Assembly: GCA_024397935.1 (NCBI GenBank)
Contig: CP073743.1
Location: forward strand, 558,001-622,000
Source of the DNA: a bacterium SCSIO 12844
GTDB lineage: Bacteria > Pseudomonadota > Gammaproteobacteria > Francisellales > Francisellaceae
Direction of reading: 5' to 3'
Length of the DNA stretch: 64,000 bases
Positions 53,147 to 62,185 of the stretch are shown here, in pieces (the first letter of the stretch is position 1; every line of letters starts with the position of its first letter). The translations under genes were made by a program, and so were the position numbers. Below the pieces are notes generated by a model. That model did no database searches. It was not told the origin of the DNA and saw nothing but the letters and a program-made list of their open reading frames with translations.

Positions 53147-54172
53147 TTATTTTTGATAAATAAGCCTTTGTGCATCAATAATTTGTTCAATATTATAAAT
53201 GATTGATTGTAAAGAAAAAACCAATGTTGAGCTATGGCGATGCTCAGATGCAATGTTTAATGTTGCCATAAACTCTTTTAATTTATCTTGTGCATCATTA
53301 AGCTTTCTTAATGGCATAGTTTTTCTTTTAGTAAAGCTAATTTCTAATGATTGAAGTAATTGATTAATCACATTAAATAATGCTAAGAAGTTTTCATGAT
53401 GCGAAAATTTCTCTCGCTTTTCAGGGTAGGCGCTAATATATTCATGTAAGACACAAATATAGCGATAAAGACGGCGAATTGTGCGGTTAATATTACGATA
53501 TTGCTCAATATGAACTTTAGCTTTTTCATACTTTATTTCTTTTAATAGTGCAATCTGTTTTGTAAAATGTGCGAACATTTTAGCCAGTAAAGATTCGTAT
53601 GATTTACCCTCAATTAAATAGCCGTGTAATTTTTTAATTTCTTTGATAGAGGCTGCAAATGATTTTTCAATTTGTTTTTCAGCACGAATTGGAAATAGAA
53701 AGCGATTAACCAATAAAGCGATGAAAATACCAATTAATACTTCTAGTGCACGATAAAAGGCAAAAGAAACACTAATATTTTGTCCAAACATTGTAATTGC
53801 AACGGTAACAGAGCCTAAAATACCTGCATAGGTATATTTGGGGATTGAATTAGCAATGAATACGCCAATAAAGATTAAACATAGACTAAAGACGAGTATG
53901 ATAAATGAGTGATCACTAAAAAAATAAATAATCACCATCGCAACTGTCGCTGTAAATGCAGTTGCTAAAAAACGCATTAATGCTTTGTCGATGGCGCCAC
54001 CTAAATTTGGTTGGCCCGACATGATGACAAGTATTGTCACAACAATCCAGCTATACATTTGAGTGACATCTAAATAGTTACCTAAGTAATGTCCAACAAT
54101 ATAGCCAATGAAGCTTGCAATTGCTGCTTTAATTGCATTGATTGCCGCATAACGAGGATTAATCAATAACAT
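53147..54172 (-). CDS. FUSC/aromatic-acid-exporter-like membrane protein
   Basis: A 341-aa protein with six to seven hydrophobic helices in the first 170 residues (INAIKAAIASFIGYIVGHYLG start, ATVAMVIIYFF, FIGVFIAN), as in the YccS/FUSC-type exporter module, followed by a cytosolic helical domain of about 150 residues. It is a half-size version of AaeB/YccS. Export of aromatic acids or other metabolites is possible but unproven. It is downstream of phaB on the same strand, 26 nt apart. Confidence 0.7.
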   Translation of the reverse strand: MLLINPRYAAINAIKAAIASFIGYIVGHYLGNYLDVTQMYSWIVVTILVIMSGQPNLGGAIDKALMRFLATAFTATVAMVIIYFFSDHSFIILVFSLCLIFIGVFIANSIPKYTYAGILGSVTVAITMFGQNISVSFAFYRALEVLIGIFIALLVNRFLFPIRAEKQIEKSFAASIKEIKKLHGYLIEGKSYESLLAKMFAHFTKQIALLKEIKYEKAKVHIEQYRNINRTIRRLYRYICVLHEYISAYPEKREKFSHHENFLALFNVINQLLQSLEISFTKRKTMPLRKLNDAQDKLKEFMATLNIASEHRHSSTLVFSLQSIIYNIEQIIDAQRLIYQK

Positions 54173-54198
54173 AAAAATGATCTATTTAGTTGTATTTA

Positions 54199-54948
54199 TT
54201 AATGCATATGTAGGCCACCATTAATGGAAATATCTGCTCCTGTAATAAATGCAGCTTTATCTTCAGCAAGAAAAGCAACTAAATCGGCGATTTCTTCTGG
54301 TTTTCCTAGGCGTCCGACAGGGACTTGTGAAATGATTTGACTGAGTACTTTTTCAGGCATTGCTTGTAGCATTTCAGTTGCAATATAACCGGGTGATACG
54401 GTATTAACAGTGACACCTTTTGCTGCAACTTCTTGAGCTAGTGCTTTAGTAAAGCCATGAATGCCTGCTTTTGTCGCAGCATAGTTTGTTTGACCAAATT
54501 GCCCTTTTTGTGCATTAACAGAAGATAGATTTACAATTCGACCATAATTATTTTCAATCATATGATTGATTACATGGCGTGTAACATTAAACATGCTACC
54601 TAAATTCGTTTGTAGTACTTCAGACCAGTCTTGTGCTGTCATTTTTTTAAAGGTTGTATCTCGAGTAATGCCAGCATTATTAACCAAAATATCAATATGG
54701 CCATATTTGGCAATAATACTATTTAATGCTGCAGTCATTTCATTATAATCTGCAACGTTGCCTTTCATCGTATCAACTGTTGTATGACCTTGGGATTTTT
54801 TTTCGTTTAACCATTTATCTGCATTTGCTTGGTTAGTATAGCCAGCGATAACAGTAGCGCCGCGTTTTAATAGCTCATCACAAATTGCTTTGCCAATTCC
54901 TCGTGTGCCACCAGTTACAACTGCAACTTTGCCTTTCATTGTTTCCAT
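54199..54948 (-). CDS. phaB: Acetoacetyl-CoA reductase (SDR family)
   Basis: A 249-aa NADPH-dependent short-chain dehydrogenase reducing acetoacetyl-CoA to (R)-3-hydroxybutyryl-CoA for polyhydroxybutyrate. It has the TGGTRGIGKAI cofactor motif, NNAGITRD, the catalytic Ser (NLSSVNAQKGQFG) and Y-x3-K (NYAATKAG), plus the PhaB-typical GYIATEML. AAGGA is 7 nt before the ATG. phaA lies directly upstream on the same strand. No synthase (phaC) is in the window, so a 3-oxoacyl-ACP reductase-like role cannot be fully excluded. Confidence 0.85.
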   Translation of the reverse strand: METMKGKVAVVTGGTRGIGKAICDELLKRGATVIAGYTNQANADKWLNEKKSQGHTTVDTMKGNVADYNEMTAALNSIIAKYGHIDILVNNAGITRDTTFKKMTAQDWSEVLQTNLGSMFNVTRHVINHMIENNYGRIVNLSSVNAQKGQFGQTNYAATKAGIHGFTKALAQEVAAKGVTVNTVSPGYIATEMLQAMPEKVLSQIISQVPVGRLGKPEEIADLVAFLAEDKAAFITGADISINGGLHMH

Positions 54949-55002
54949 TGTCTAGTCCTTAAGCTCTCAAGTGATTATTATTTGTTAAATTGACTTAAAA
55001 AA

Positions 55003-56184
55003 TTAGTGTCTTTCAACTGCCATGGCAGTTCCCATTCCGCCACCAATACAAAGTGTTGCTAAGCCTTTTTTAGCATCACGTTTTTGCATTTCATGCAGTA
55101 GTGTTACTAGAATTCGAGCGCCAGAGGCACCGATTGGATGACCTAGTGCAATAGCACCGCCATTAACATTAACTTTATCTGCATCCCATTTCATTTCCTG
55201 ATTAACAGAGATTGCTTGAGCAGCAAATGCTTCATTTGCTTCAATTAAATCTAAATCACTTGCATGCCAGTTAGCCTTTTCTAGACATTTGGTGCTGGCG
55301 GGAATTGGACCTGTTCCCATCAATGTTGGGCAAACGCCAGCATCAGCATAAGATTTAATATAAGCCATAGGTTCTAAGTTTAATAATTTGGCTTTAGACT
55401 CAGTCATTAAAAGAACAGCTGCAGCACCGTCATTAATACCTGAAGCATTGCCAGCTGTAACAGAGCCTTCTTTATTAAATGCCGGTCTAAGCTTATTTAA
55501 TGCTTCTTTAGTTGTACCAAACCTTGGGAATTCATCTTGCCTAAATACGATTGCTTCTTTTTTACGTTGTGGTATCTCAACTGGAATAATTTCTTCATTA
55601 AAGCGCCCACTTTCGATGGCTTGTTGTGCCTTTTGTTGTGACTTTAGAGCAAAATCATCTTGTTGATCTCTGGATATATCATATGCATTAGCAATATTCT
55701 CAGCTGTATTTCCCATGTGATATTGGTTGAATGCTTCCCATAGGCCATCATGCACCATGGTATCTACCATAGACCAATTACCCATTTTTTGTCCTTTGCG
55801 ACTATTATTTACTGCATGGGGTGCACTGGACATATTTTCTTGCCCTCCAGCAATAATAATCTCTGCATCACCTAGGCGAATAGCTTGAGCAGCCATTTGA
55901 ATTGCACTTAGACCAGAGCCGCAGACGTGATTCACTGTCATTGCGCAAGTCTCTTTAGGTAATCCAGCTTTAATCGCTGCTTGACGGGCTGGATTTTGGC
56001 CACAAGCAGCAGTTAAGACTTGCCCCATAATGACTCGATCAACCATTTCTGGTTTAACTTGAGTTTGGTTGATTATATGCTTAATGACGTTAGCGCCTAA
56101 TTGATGGGCAGGGATATTTGATAAAGCGCCGTTAAAATTACCAATTGGTGTGCGATAGGCTGCAACAATGACAACGTTTTCCAT
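55003..56184 (-). CDS. phaA: Acetyl-CoA C-acetyltransferase (thiolase)
   Basis: A 393-aa biosynthetic-type thiolase condensing two acetyl-CoA to acetoacetyl-CoA. It has the nucleophilic Cys in [21 protein letters not shown] with the active His, and [14 protein letters not shown] with the second Cys. The start at 56184 is chosen since AAGGATT precedes it and the protein then opens with the usual [15 protein letters not shown]; the longer frame to 56385 adds 67 unrelated residues. It lies 54 nt upstream of phaB, forming a PHB-precursor pair. Confidence 0.92.
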   Translation of the reverse strand: MENVVIVAAYRTPIGNFNGALSNIPAHQLGANVIKHIINQTQVKPEMVDRVIMGQVLTAACGQNPARQAAIKAGLPKETCAMTVNHVCGSGLSAIQMAAQAIRLGDAEIIIAGGQENMSSAPHAVNNSRKGQKMGNWSMVDTMVHDGLWEAFNQYHMGNTAENIANAYDISRDQQDDFALKSQQKAQQAIESGRFNEEIIPVEIPQRKKEAIVFRQDEFPRFGTTKEALNKLRPAFNKEGSVTAGNASGINDGAAAVLLMTESKAKLLNLEPMAYIKSYADAGVCPTLMGTGPIPASTKCLEKANWHASDLDLIEANEAFAAQAISVNQEMKWDADKVNVNGGAIALGHPIGASGARILVTLLHEMQKRDAKKGLATLCIGGGMGTAMAVERH

Positions 56185-56278
56185 CGGTTTAATCCTTAAA
56201 TTTAAACAATTATTGATCATTTGATTGCTAATATTTTGGCAATAGTTTAGCAGAATCTTGTTAGAACAGAAATGAAGT

Positions 56279-56306
56279 TTGTTTTGTTTTGTAATTACAG
56301 TATAAT
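56279..56306 (+). promoter_or_regulatory. Probable sigma-70 promoter of the apbC-dcd unit
   Basis: TTGTTT (56279-56284) and TATAAT (56301-56306) are 16 nt apart, giving a start near 56313, about 37 nt before the apbC ATG. The region also separates it from the divergent phaA. Confidence 0.55.
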
Positions 56307-56349
56307 TTTTTGCTAAGTTAGAATAACAAATGAGTAATATACATATTCT

Positions 56350-57453
56350 ATGAATATAGAAGCGATTAAAGATGCAGTTAAGCAATTACCCTTACCGTTT
56401 ATTGCATTGCCGTTAGGGCACATTTTAAGTAAATGCAATATTTTCGAACATAAGGACGTCATTACAATTCAATTGAGTTTGGGTTTTTATATCCAAGGGG
56501 TTAAAAAAGCAAACTTAATTACGCAATGGACAGAGATACTCAATAAGCAATTTTTACAAGAAAGTAAATTATTTGAGCTTAAATTTGAGATAATAAGTAA
56601 TATTGCATCGCACAAAAATCAACTGGTTAAAGCATCTCACCAAAAAATAAAAAATATTATTTTAATTGCATCAGGCAAAGGTGGGGTAGGTAAGTCGACG
56701 ATCACAGCTAATTTAGCGTTAGCATTAAAGGCTCAAGGTGCGCAAGTAGGTGTATTAGATGCAGATATTTATGGTCCAAGCCAGCCACAAATAATGGGCA
56801 ACTATGACGCACCAGAAATGGTGGCAGAGCGTCAATTTACACCATTGACTTCTCATGGTATCTCTATGATTTCTATCGGTAATTTAGTTAATATAGATGC
56901 TGCAATGATATGGCGTGGACCTATGGTTAGTCAAGCATTAAGACAATTGTTAAATGATACTAAATGGCCTCAGTTGGATTATTTATTAGTTGATTTACCA
57001 CCTGGAACTGGGGATATCCAGCTAACAATTGCAAAAGATGTCCCTGTTTCTGGTGGGCTTGTGATTACAACACCGCAAGACTTATCTTTATTAGATGCAC
57101 GTAGAGCAATTGCCATGTTCCAAAAAGTGGGTATTTCAGTATTAGGTGTTATAGAGAATATGAGTACATTTATTTGCCCTAATTGTGGTCATGAACAGGC
57201 AATATTTGGCCATGATGGAGGGCAACGTCTATCTCTAAATACGGAAGTGCCACTACTAGGTAAAATCCCATTAACAATAGATATTAGAAATGATGCAGAT
57301 AGGGGCTGTCCAACAGTTATTGCTAGTCCAGAAAGCGATATTAGTCAGTGTTATTATAATATTGCACTAGCTAGCTCAGCTTATTTATCATTAAGACCTA
57401 AAAATCATAATCAGAATATGCCTAAGGTCAAAGTCGAACTTTCAAAGGAGTAA
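56350..57453 (+). CDS. apbC: Iron-sulfur cluster carrier Mrp/ApbC-type ATPase
   Basis: A 367-aa P-loop scaffold for iron-sulfur cluster delivery. The N-terminal MIP18-like domain (about 1-85) precedes a Mrp/NBP35 ATPase with the deviant Walker [27 protein letters not shown], the [13 protein letters not shown] switch, and the cluster-binding C-x2-C (FICPNCGHE). No strong Shine-Dalgarno precedes the ATG. It is 6 nt upstream of dcd, an arrangement common in gammaproteobacteria. Confidence 0.93.
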   Translation: MNIEAIKDAVKQLPLPFIALPLGHILSKCNIFEHKDVITIQLSLGFYIQGVKKANLITQWTEILNKQFLQESKLFELKFEIISNIASHKNQLVKASHQKIKNIILIASGKGGVGKSTITANLALALKAQGAQVGVLDADIYGPSQPQIMGNYDAPEMVAERQFTPLTSHGISMISIGNLVNIDAAMIWRGPMVSQALRQLLNDTKWPQLDYLLVDLPPGTGDIQLTIAKDVPVSGGLVITTPQDLSLLDARRAIAMFQKVGISVLGVIENMSTFICPNCGHEQAIFGHDGGQRLSLNTEVPLLGKIPLTIDIRNDADRGCPTVIASPESDISQCYYNIALASSAYLSLRPKNHNQNMPKVKVELSKE

Positions 57454-57459
57454 TTATTT

Positions 57460-58026
57460 ATGACAATTAAATCAGATCATTGGATTCGTAGAATGGCAAA
57501 TGAATGTAATATGATTGAACCATTTGAACCTCAACAAGTACGCTATGATGGCTCTCAAAGAATCATATCTCATGGGACTTCTAGCTATGGCTATGATGTT
57601 CGCTGTTCCAATGAATTTAAAATTTTTACTAATATTAATTCAGCGGTTGTTGACCCTAAAGATTTTACTAATGATGGCTTTGTAGATTTTACAGGTGATG
57701 TTTGTATTATACCGCCTAATTCTTTTGCATTAGCTAGAACCGTAGAGTATTTCCGTATCCCAAGAGATGTATTAACCATTTGTTTAGGTAAGTCTACTTA
57801 TGCCCGTTGTGGTATTATTGTTAATGTAACACCATTAGAACCTGAGTGGGAAGGACATGTAACGTTAGAATTCTCTAACACGACACCATTACCTGCAAAA
57901 ATCTATGCAAATGAAGGTGTTGCACAAATGCTATTTATACAGTCAGATGAAATCTGTGATATTTCATATAAAGATAGAGATGGAAAATACCAAGGACAGT
58001 TAGGTGTGACGCTACCTAAGACCTAG
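57460..58026 (+). CDS. dcd: dCTP deaminase
   Basis: A 188-aa trimeric enzyme converting dCTP to dUTP for thymidylate synthesis. It has the [16 protein letters not shown] motif, ILARTVEYF-type ([13 protein letters not shown]), [31 protein letters not shown] with the catalytic Glu and Arg, and a C-terminal [11 protein letters not shown] that closes the active site. AAGGAG is well placed before the ATG. Confidence 0.96.
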   Translation: MTIKSDHWIRRMANECNMIEPFEPQQVRYDGSQRIISHGTSSYGYDVRCSNEFKIFTNINSAVVDPKDFTNDGFVDFTGDVCIIPPNSFALARTVEYFRIPRDVLTICLGKSTYARCGIIVNVTPLEPEWEGHVTLEFSNTTPLPAKIYANEGVAQMLFIQSDEICDISYKDRDGKYQGQLGVTLPKT

Positions 58027-58148
58027 TAAATGGAAAATTTTTAGAATAATAATATAATTTTTTGAATATTTTTTGCTCAAAAAGTTTTGCAATTCCGAAA
58101 AATGTTCTATGCTTATTATTAGTACTTCGATGAACAGGGGTTGCGCAT

Positions 58149-59903
58149 ATGAATAAAATTAACTCAATAAAAATAATAGCACTTAGTGTTTCTTTTGCAC
58201 TCATCAGTGGTTGTTCTATGAAACCAGAAACAATTAAAGATGATGAGCAGCTATCAAATAGTTATTATAATTTAGATGATGCACTGAAGGGGCAAGCTGA
58301 AATTAACCATACAGTTACCTTAGCAGAAGCGATATCGCGTGCATTGAAATATAATTTAGATCGACGTGTACAGCAATCTCAAGTAATGCTTGAGATGGGT
58401 AATTATAAACTTGCATTAATGGAAATGTTACCTTCTGCAAATTCATCGTTAAGTTATAGCTATCGAAATAATAATGAAATTCAACAGTTAGTTGATAATA
58501 ACGGTCAGCCGATTAACAATGAGCAAAGCTTTAACCCTAGAGAAATTGTCAATGCATCGGTTGGTATTCAATGGAATTTACTTGATTTAGGTCTAAGTTA
58601 TACAAGAGCGCAACAACAAGCTAATCGAGTATTAATTGCTGAAGAACAGCGACGTAAAATTACACAGCAGCTTATTCAGGAAACAACAGCTGCATACTGG
58701 AAAGCATGGACTGCTCAAAAAATGTATGAGGATGTTATTGCATTTAAAGATAAAGTCTCAGAAGCTTTAGTTCGTTCTAAAAAAGCAACTGAAAAACGTG
58801 CAAGCCCTTCTTTAATAGAACTTGGTTATCAGCAGGTATTAATTAAGTCATTAAGACGAATGACACAATTACAGTTACAGTTATCTGATGCTAAAGAAAA
58901 TTTAGCACGGTTAATGAATGTAAGACCTGGTAAAGATTTTAAATTAGCTGAACCAGATAAGTCTGTAGATAGTTTGCCTGATATTACAACATCTTTAGTT
59001 CAAATGGATATTGTAGCATTGGTTGATCGTCCTGAGTTACGTGAAGCATCTTATCAGATTAAAATTGCTGAAAAAGGTATTCGTGAAGCAGTTTTAAGTA
59101 TGTTACCAGGCGTTGAATACTCATTTGGTTATAATTATACCAATGATCAGTTTATGCGTTATAACACTTGGTCTGGCGGTAATATCACTGCGACATGGGA
59201 TTTAATCAATGCAGTAATAAACGGTCCTTATGCAATTAATTTAGCTCATAGTAATTATGAGTTTGAAAAATTAAAACAAGCAGCGGTGACAATGGCTGTT
59301 TTATCTCAAGTTAGGATTGCATTAAAAGCTTACTTATTACAGAAAGAAGATTATGGATATGCACATCAAGAGTATGATGTAACCAGTCAGTTATTTGACT
59401 ATGCAATAAAACTTGAAAAAGCCAACCAAGGTAATGAACAAACAACTATCCGTCGTGGTGTTGAAGCTATGGTTGCAGAATTTGATCAGCAAGTTGCTTT
59501 TGCAAGGGCACATGAAGCATTAGCAAGAGTCTATCAAGCAGTTGGGGTGGATATGATGCCTTCACGAGTAGGGCATATACCAATGGAAGAACTACAGAAG
59601 ATGGTTCAGCAAATGCTCGACGATCAAAGTAATGGTAAGTTTAATGAAGTTGTTGATCAACGCTACGCTGAATTAATGCCAGATGCAACAGCAGGTGGTC
59701 AAAGTTCAACGCAAAAGATGGATGAAATGACATTAGATGAACAGGATGATATTGCAGCTGAATTAGATTTTCTTGAGACATTGAATTATTCAGAAGAACC
59801 TGAAAATGCAAATCAGGCAAATTCACCATTATTAAACTCTAAATCAGAAGAAACATCTTCATCTAGTAAAACAAATCCAGATGCAGATGTGAAGGCACAA
59901 TAA
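58149..59903 (+). CDS. TolC-family outer-membrane efflux lipoprotein
   Basis: A 584-aa outer-membrane channel. It opens with a lipoprotein signal (LISGC, Cys22), then two alpha-helical/beta repeats of the OEP type (LAEAISRALKYNLDRR, PSANSSLSYSYRNN, WNLLDLGLSYTRA, then VEYSFGYNYTND). The Asp/Glu/Ser-rich tail of about 100 residues beyond the barrel domain is unusual. AGGGG lies 10 nt before the ATG. It leads a co-directional export cluster. Confidence 0.88.
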   Translation: MNKINSIKIIALSVSFALISGCSMKPETIKDDEQLSNSYYNLDDALKGQAEINHTVTLAEAISRALKYNLDRRVQQSQVMLEMGNYKLALMEMLPSANSSLSYSYRNNNEIQQLVDNNGQPINNEQSFNPREIVNASVGIQWNLLDLGLSYTRAQQQANRVLIAEEQRRKITQQLIQETTAAYWKAWTAQKMYEDVIAFKDKVSEALVRSKKATEKRASPSLIELGYQQVLIKSLRRMTQLQLQLSDAKENLARLMNVRPGKDFKLAEPDKSVDSLPDITTSLVQMDIVALVDRPELREASYQIKIAEKGIREAVLSMLPGVEYSFGYNYTNDQFMRYNTWSGGNITATWDLINAVINGPYAINLAHSNYEFEKLKQAAVTMAVLSQVRIALKAYLLQKEDYGYAHQEYDVTSQLFDYAIKLEKANQGNEQTTIRRGVEAMVAEFDQQVAFARAHEALARVYQAVGVDMMPSRVGHIPMEELQKMVQQMLDDQSNGKFNEVVDQRYAELMPDATAGGQSSTQKMDEMTLDEQDDIAAELDFLETLNYSEEPENANQANSPLLNSKSEETSSSSKTNPDADVKAQ

Positions 59904-59962
59904 GGTATTAATAAACTAAAGATGTGCTTGATTGATTTGTAATGACTTTTAAGGGTCTTAGT

Positions 59963-60832
59963 ATGCTATTACAGAATTTAGTCATTCCTGGGTTAATGAT
60001 GTTTTCTTCATTAGGATATGCCATTGATTCAGGTGAAATAGGCTTATCAACAACAGTCTCTGATACAAATACACATCAGTTAGTATCGACAACTTCTTTG
60101 GCTTCAACGACCACGCCTATTTCTAATAGTAACTCTACTCTACAGCCGGAAAGACGTGGGGGTTCTCTTAAAAAAGGTCAAGTATATGCAATTATCATTC
60201 CAGTGCATGAAGCTGATATATCCAGCGGTGTTAATGCCACAATTAGCCATATTTATTACAGTCCAGGTGAGAGTTTTCATAAAGGTGATAAATTATTAAC
60301 GTTTGATTGTCGTAATGTTGAAATTGATATTAAAAAAGCAAAAGCAGAACTTCAAGCAGCTGCAACCGCTTATAAAAGTAATCAGGAACTAGATCAGCTA
60401 AAAGCAATTAGTAATGTTGAGTTTGAAAAGTCAAAAACTGAGTACGAACAAGCGCAAGCTGGAGTTGAGTCGTTAGAATATAAACTTGGCAAATGTACGA
60501 TTGTTGCACCTTATGATGGGGAACTTATTGCAAAGCATGCTAATGCCAATGAGAATGTAAAAATAGATGATCCTTTATTAAGTATTATCAGTATTGAAGA
60601 TTTTGAAGTACAAATGTTTGTGCCATCGATTTGGCTTAATTGGCTTAAAAAAGGAGCTGAATTTTCATTAAAACTTCAAGAAGTAAATAAGCCATTAGAG
60701 GCGAAAGTGGTAAAAATTGCCGGTCGAGTAGATCCTGCAAGCCAATCAGTTGTTATCTATGGGCAACTAAAGCAAATACCAGATGATATATTAGCTGGTA
60801 TGAGTGGTGTTGCTACGTTTAATCATAAATAA
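59963..60832 (+). CDS. HlyD/RND-type periplasmic adaptor
   Basis: A 289-aa membrane-fusion protein with an N-terminal secretion/anchor segment and a linker rich in Thr and Ser. The lipoyl-like half (IIPVHEADISSGVNATISHIYYSPGESFHKGDKLLTFDCR) precedes a short coiled coil with the second lipoyl half (IVAPYDGELIAKH), then a beta-barrel domain. Unusually short for RND adaptors. The ATG at 59963 is preferred because AAGGG at 59951-59955 is 7 nt upstream; the frame opens at 59942. It follows the TolC gene by 59 nt. Confidence 0.8.
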   Translation: MLLQNLVIPGLMMFSSLGYAIDSGEIGLSTTVSDTNTHQLVSTTSLASTTTPISNSNSTLQPERRGGSLKKGQVYAIIIPVHEADISSGVNATISHIYYSPGESFHKGDKLLTFDCRNVEIDIKKAKAELQAAATAYKSNQELDQLKAISNVEFEKSKTEYEQAQAGVESLEYKLGKCTIVAPYDGELIAKHANANENVKIDDPLLSIISIEDFEVQMFVPSIWLNWLKKGAEFSLKLQEVNKPLEAKVVKIAGRVDPASQSVVIYGQLKQIPDDILAGMSGVATFNHK

Positions 60833-60847
60833 TGGATTTGAAATATT

Positions 60848-62179
60848 ATGTCTGAAGCTTTAGCGACATTAATTTCTTTAGAGCATAATGCAAGGCAAAC
60901 TCAGACAATTGATGAGCTTGCCTTTTTTATTGTTCATAATGCAAGAGAAATGTTTGCTTATGATAAGGCTGTTGTTTGGCGTAGTCGCGGAACATTTAGA
61001 ATAACACCAAAAGCGATTTCAAGGATTAGCCAAGTTGATAAATATAGTCCATTTGCACAATGGGTTTCTGCAATTATTAAGCATGCTATTAAGAAAAATA
61101 AGAATAATAAAGATGCAATCTGGAAAATATCTATTAGTGATGTGCCAGAAGTATTACAAGAAGGTTGGCCTGAACATGTATCAAGCCATCTACTTATTTG
61201 CCCATTTAAAACAGATTATGGCGAAGTTAATGGAGGTTGTGTCTTTTCGGTAGCAAAACTACCTCAAGAAGAAGAGGAAAAGCGTATTGAGTGGTTAGTA
61301 AGGGCCCTTAATTATTATTGGCAAGCATTATGTCAAAAGTCTAAATTCAGTGGTCATTGGTTTAGATGGAAAAAGCGTTATACTTGGGGAAGTGTGATTG
61401 CAATTATTCTGTTAATGTTTTTCCCTGTATCACAAAGTACAATTGCACCAGCAACCGTTGTTGCAAAAGAGCCTTTAGTTATAACTTCACCAATGGATGG
61501 CGTGATTGAGTCATTTGATATTAAACCAAATCAGGATGTTCTAAAAAGTAAGCCATTATTTAGGATTGATGATCGAGACCTTAAAAATGCCAATGAATTA
61601 GCTGAAAAAGAGCTTTTAACAACAAAAGCAAAGTATTTAAAAGCGGTACAAACAGGGTTTCAGGATATTAAAAATAGAGCAGAGATTAATATTCTAAAAG
61701 CTGAGATGGCAGAAAAGCAATTAGAGGTTGAATATACAGAAAAATTATTAAATGAGTCGATAATTAAAGCGCCAGAGAATGGAATTGCAATTATTGATGA
61801 TTTAAACGATTGGATTGGTAAGCCAGTTATTACCGGAGAAAAAGTAATGGAGGTAGCAAAAAAAGGAGAAGTTGAGTTAGAGGTATGGCTACCAGTTTCT
61901 GATGCAATTGGATTTAGGGCAAACGATGAAGTTGTATTATTTTTAAATTCAAAACCCCTTCATGCAATTGATGCACAAATACGTTATGTTAGTTTTAATG
62001 CTAAAATGACACCACAGCAGGTTTTAGCCTATCGTGTTGTTGCAGATTTTACAACCGATGAAACATTACCAGAGATTGGAAGTCAAGGCAGTGCTAAGCT
62101 AGTTGGTGGTAAAGTTACCTTATTTTTCTATCTTTTTAGAAGGCCGATTACTGTATTAAGACAAAGTATAGGGTGGTAA
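60848..62179 (+). CDS. GAF-like domain fused to HlyD-type adaptor
   Basis: A 443-aa protein. The N-terminal cytosolic region of about 170 residues resembles a GAF sensor-like domain (EHNARQTQTIDELAFFIVHNA start). A single membrane helix (about 180-197) follows, then a periplasmic HlyD adaptor: VITSPMDGVIESFDIKPNQDV, coiled coil, IIKAPENGIAIIDDLNDW. Such a sensor/adaptor fusion is uncommon. Located 15 nt after the previous adaptor, it shares the operon with the M50 gene 6 nt further on. Confidence 0.75.
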   Translation: MSEALATLISLEHNARQTQTIDELAFFIVHNAREMFAYDKAVVWRSRGTFRITPKAISRISQVDKYSPFAQWVSAIIKHAIKKNKNNKDAIWKISISDVPEVLQEGWPEHVSSHLLICPFKTDYGEVNGGCVFSVAKLPQEEEEKRIEWLVRALNYYWQALCQKSKFSGHWFRWKKRYTWGSVIAIILLMFFPVSQSTIAPATVVAKEPLVITSPMDGVIESFDIKPNQDVLKSKPLFRIDDRDLKNANELAEKELLTTKAKYLKAVQTGFQDIKNRAEINILKAEMAEKQLEVEYTEKLLNESIIKAPENGIAIIDDLNDWIGKPVITGEKVMEVAKKGEVELEVWLPVSDAIGFRANDEVVLFLNSKPLHAIDAQIRYVSFNAKMTPQQVLAYRVVADFTTDETLPEIGSQGSAKLVGGKVTLFFYLFRRPITVLRQSIGW

Positions 62180-62185
62180 TTAATT

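Noticed and set aside
56185-56385. N-terminal 67-residue extension of the thiolase
   Set aside because: It has no thiolase similarity, crosses the apbC promoter, and a good Shine-Dalgarno marks the internal start at 56184.
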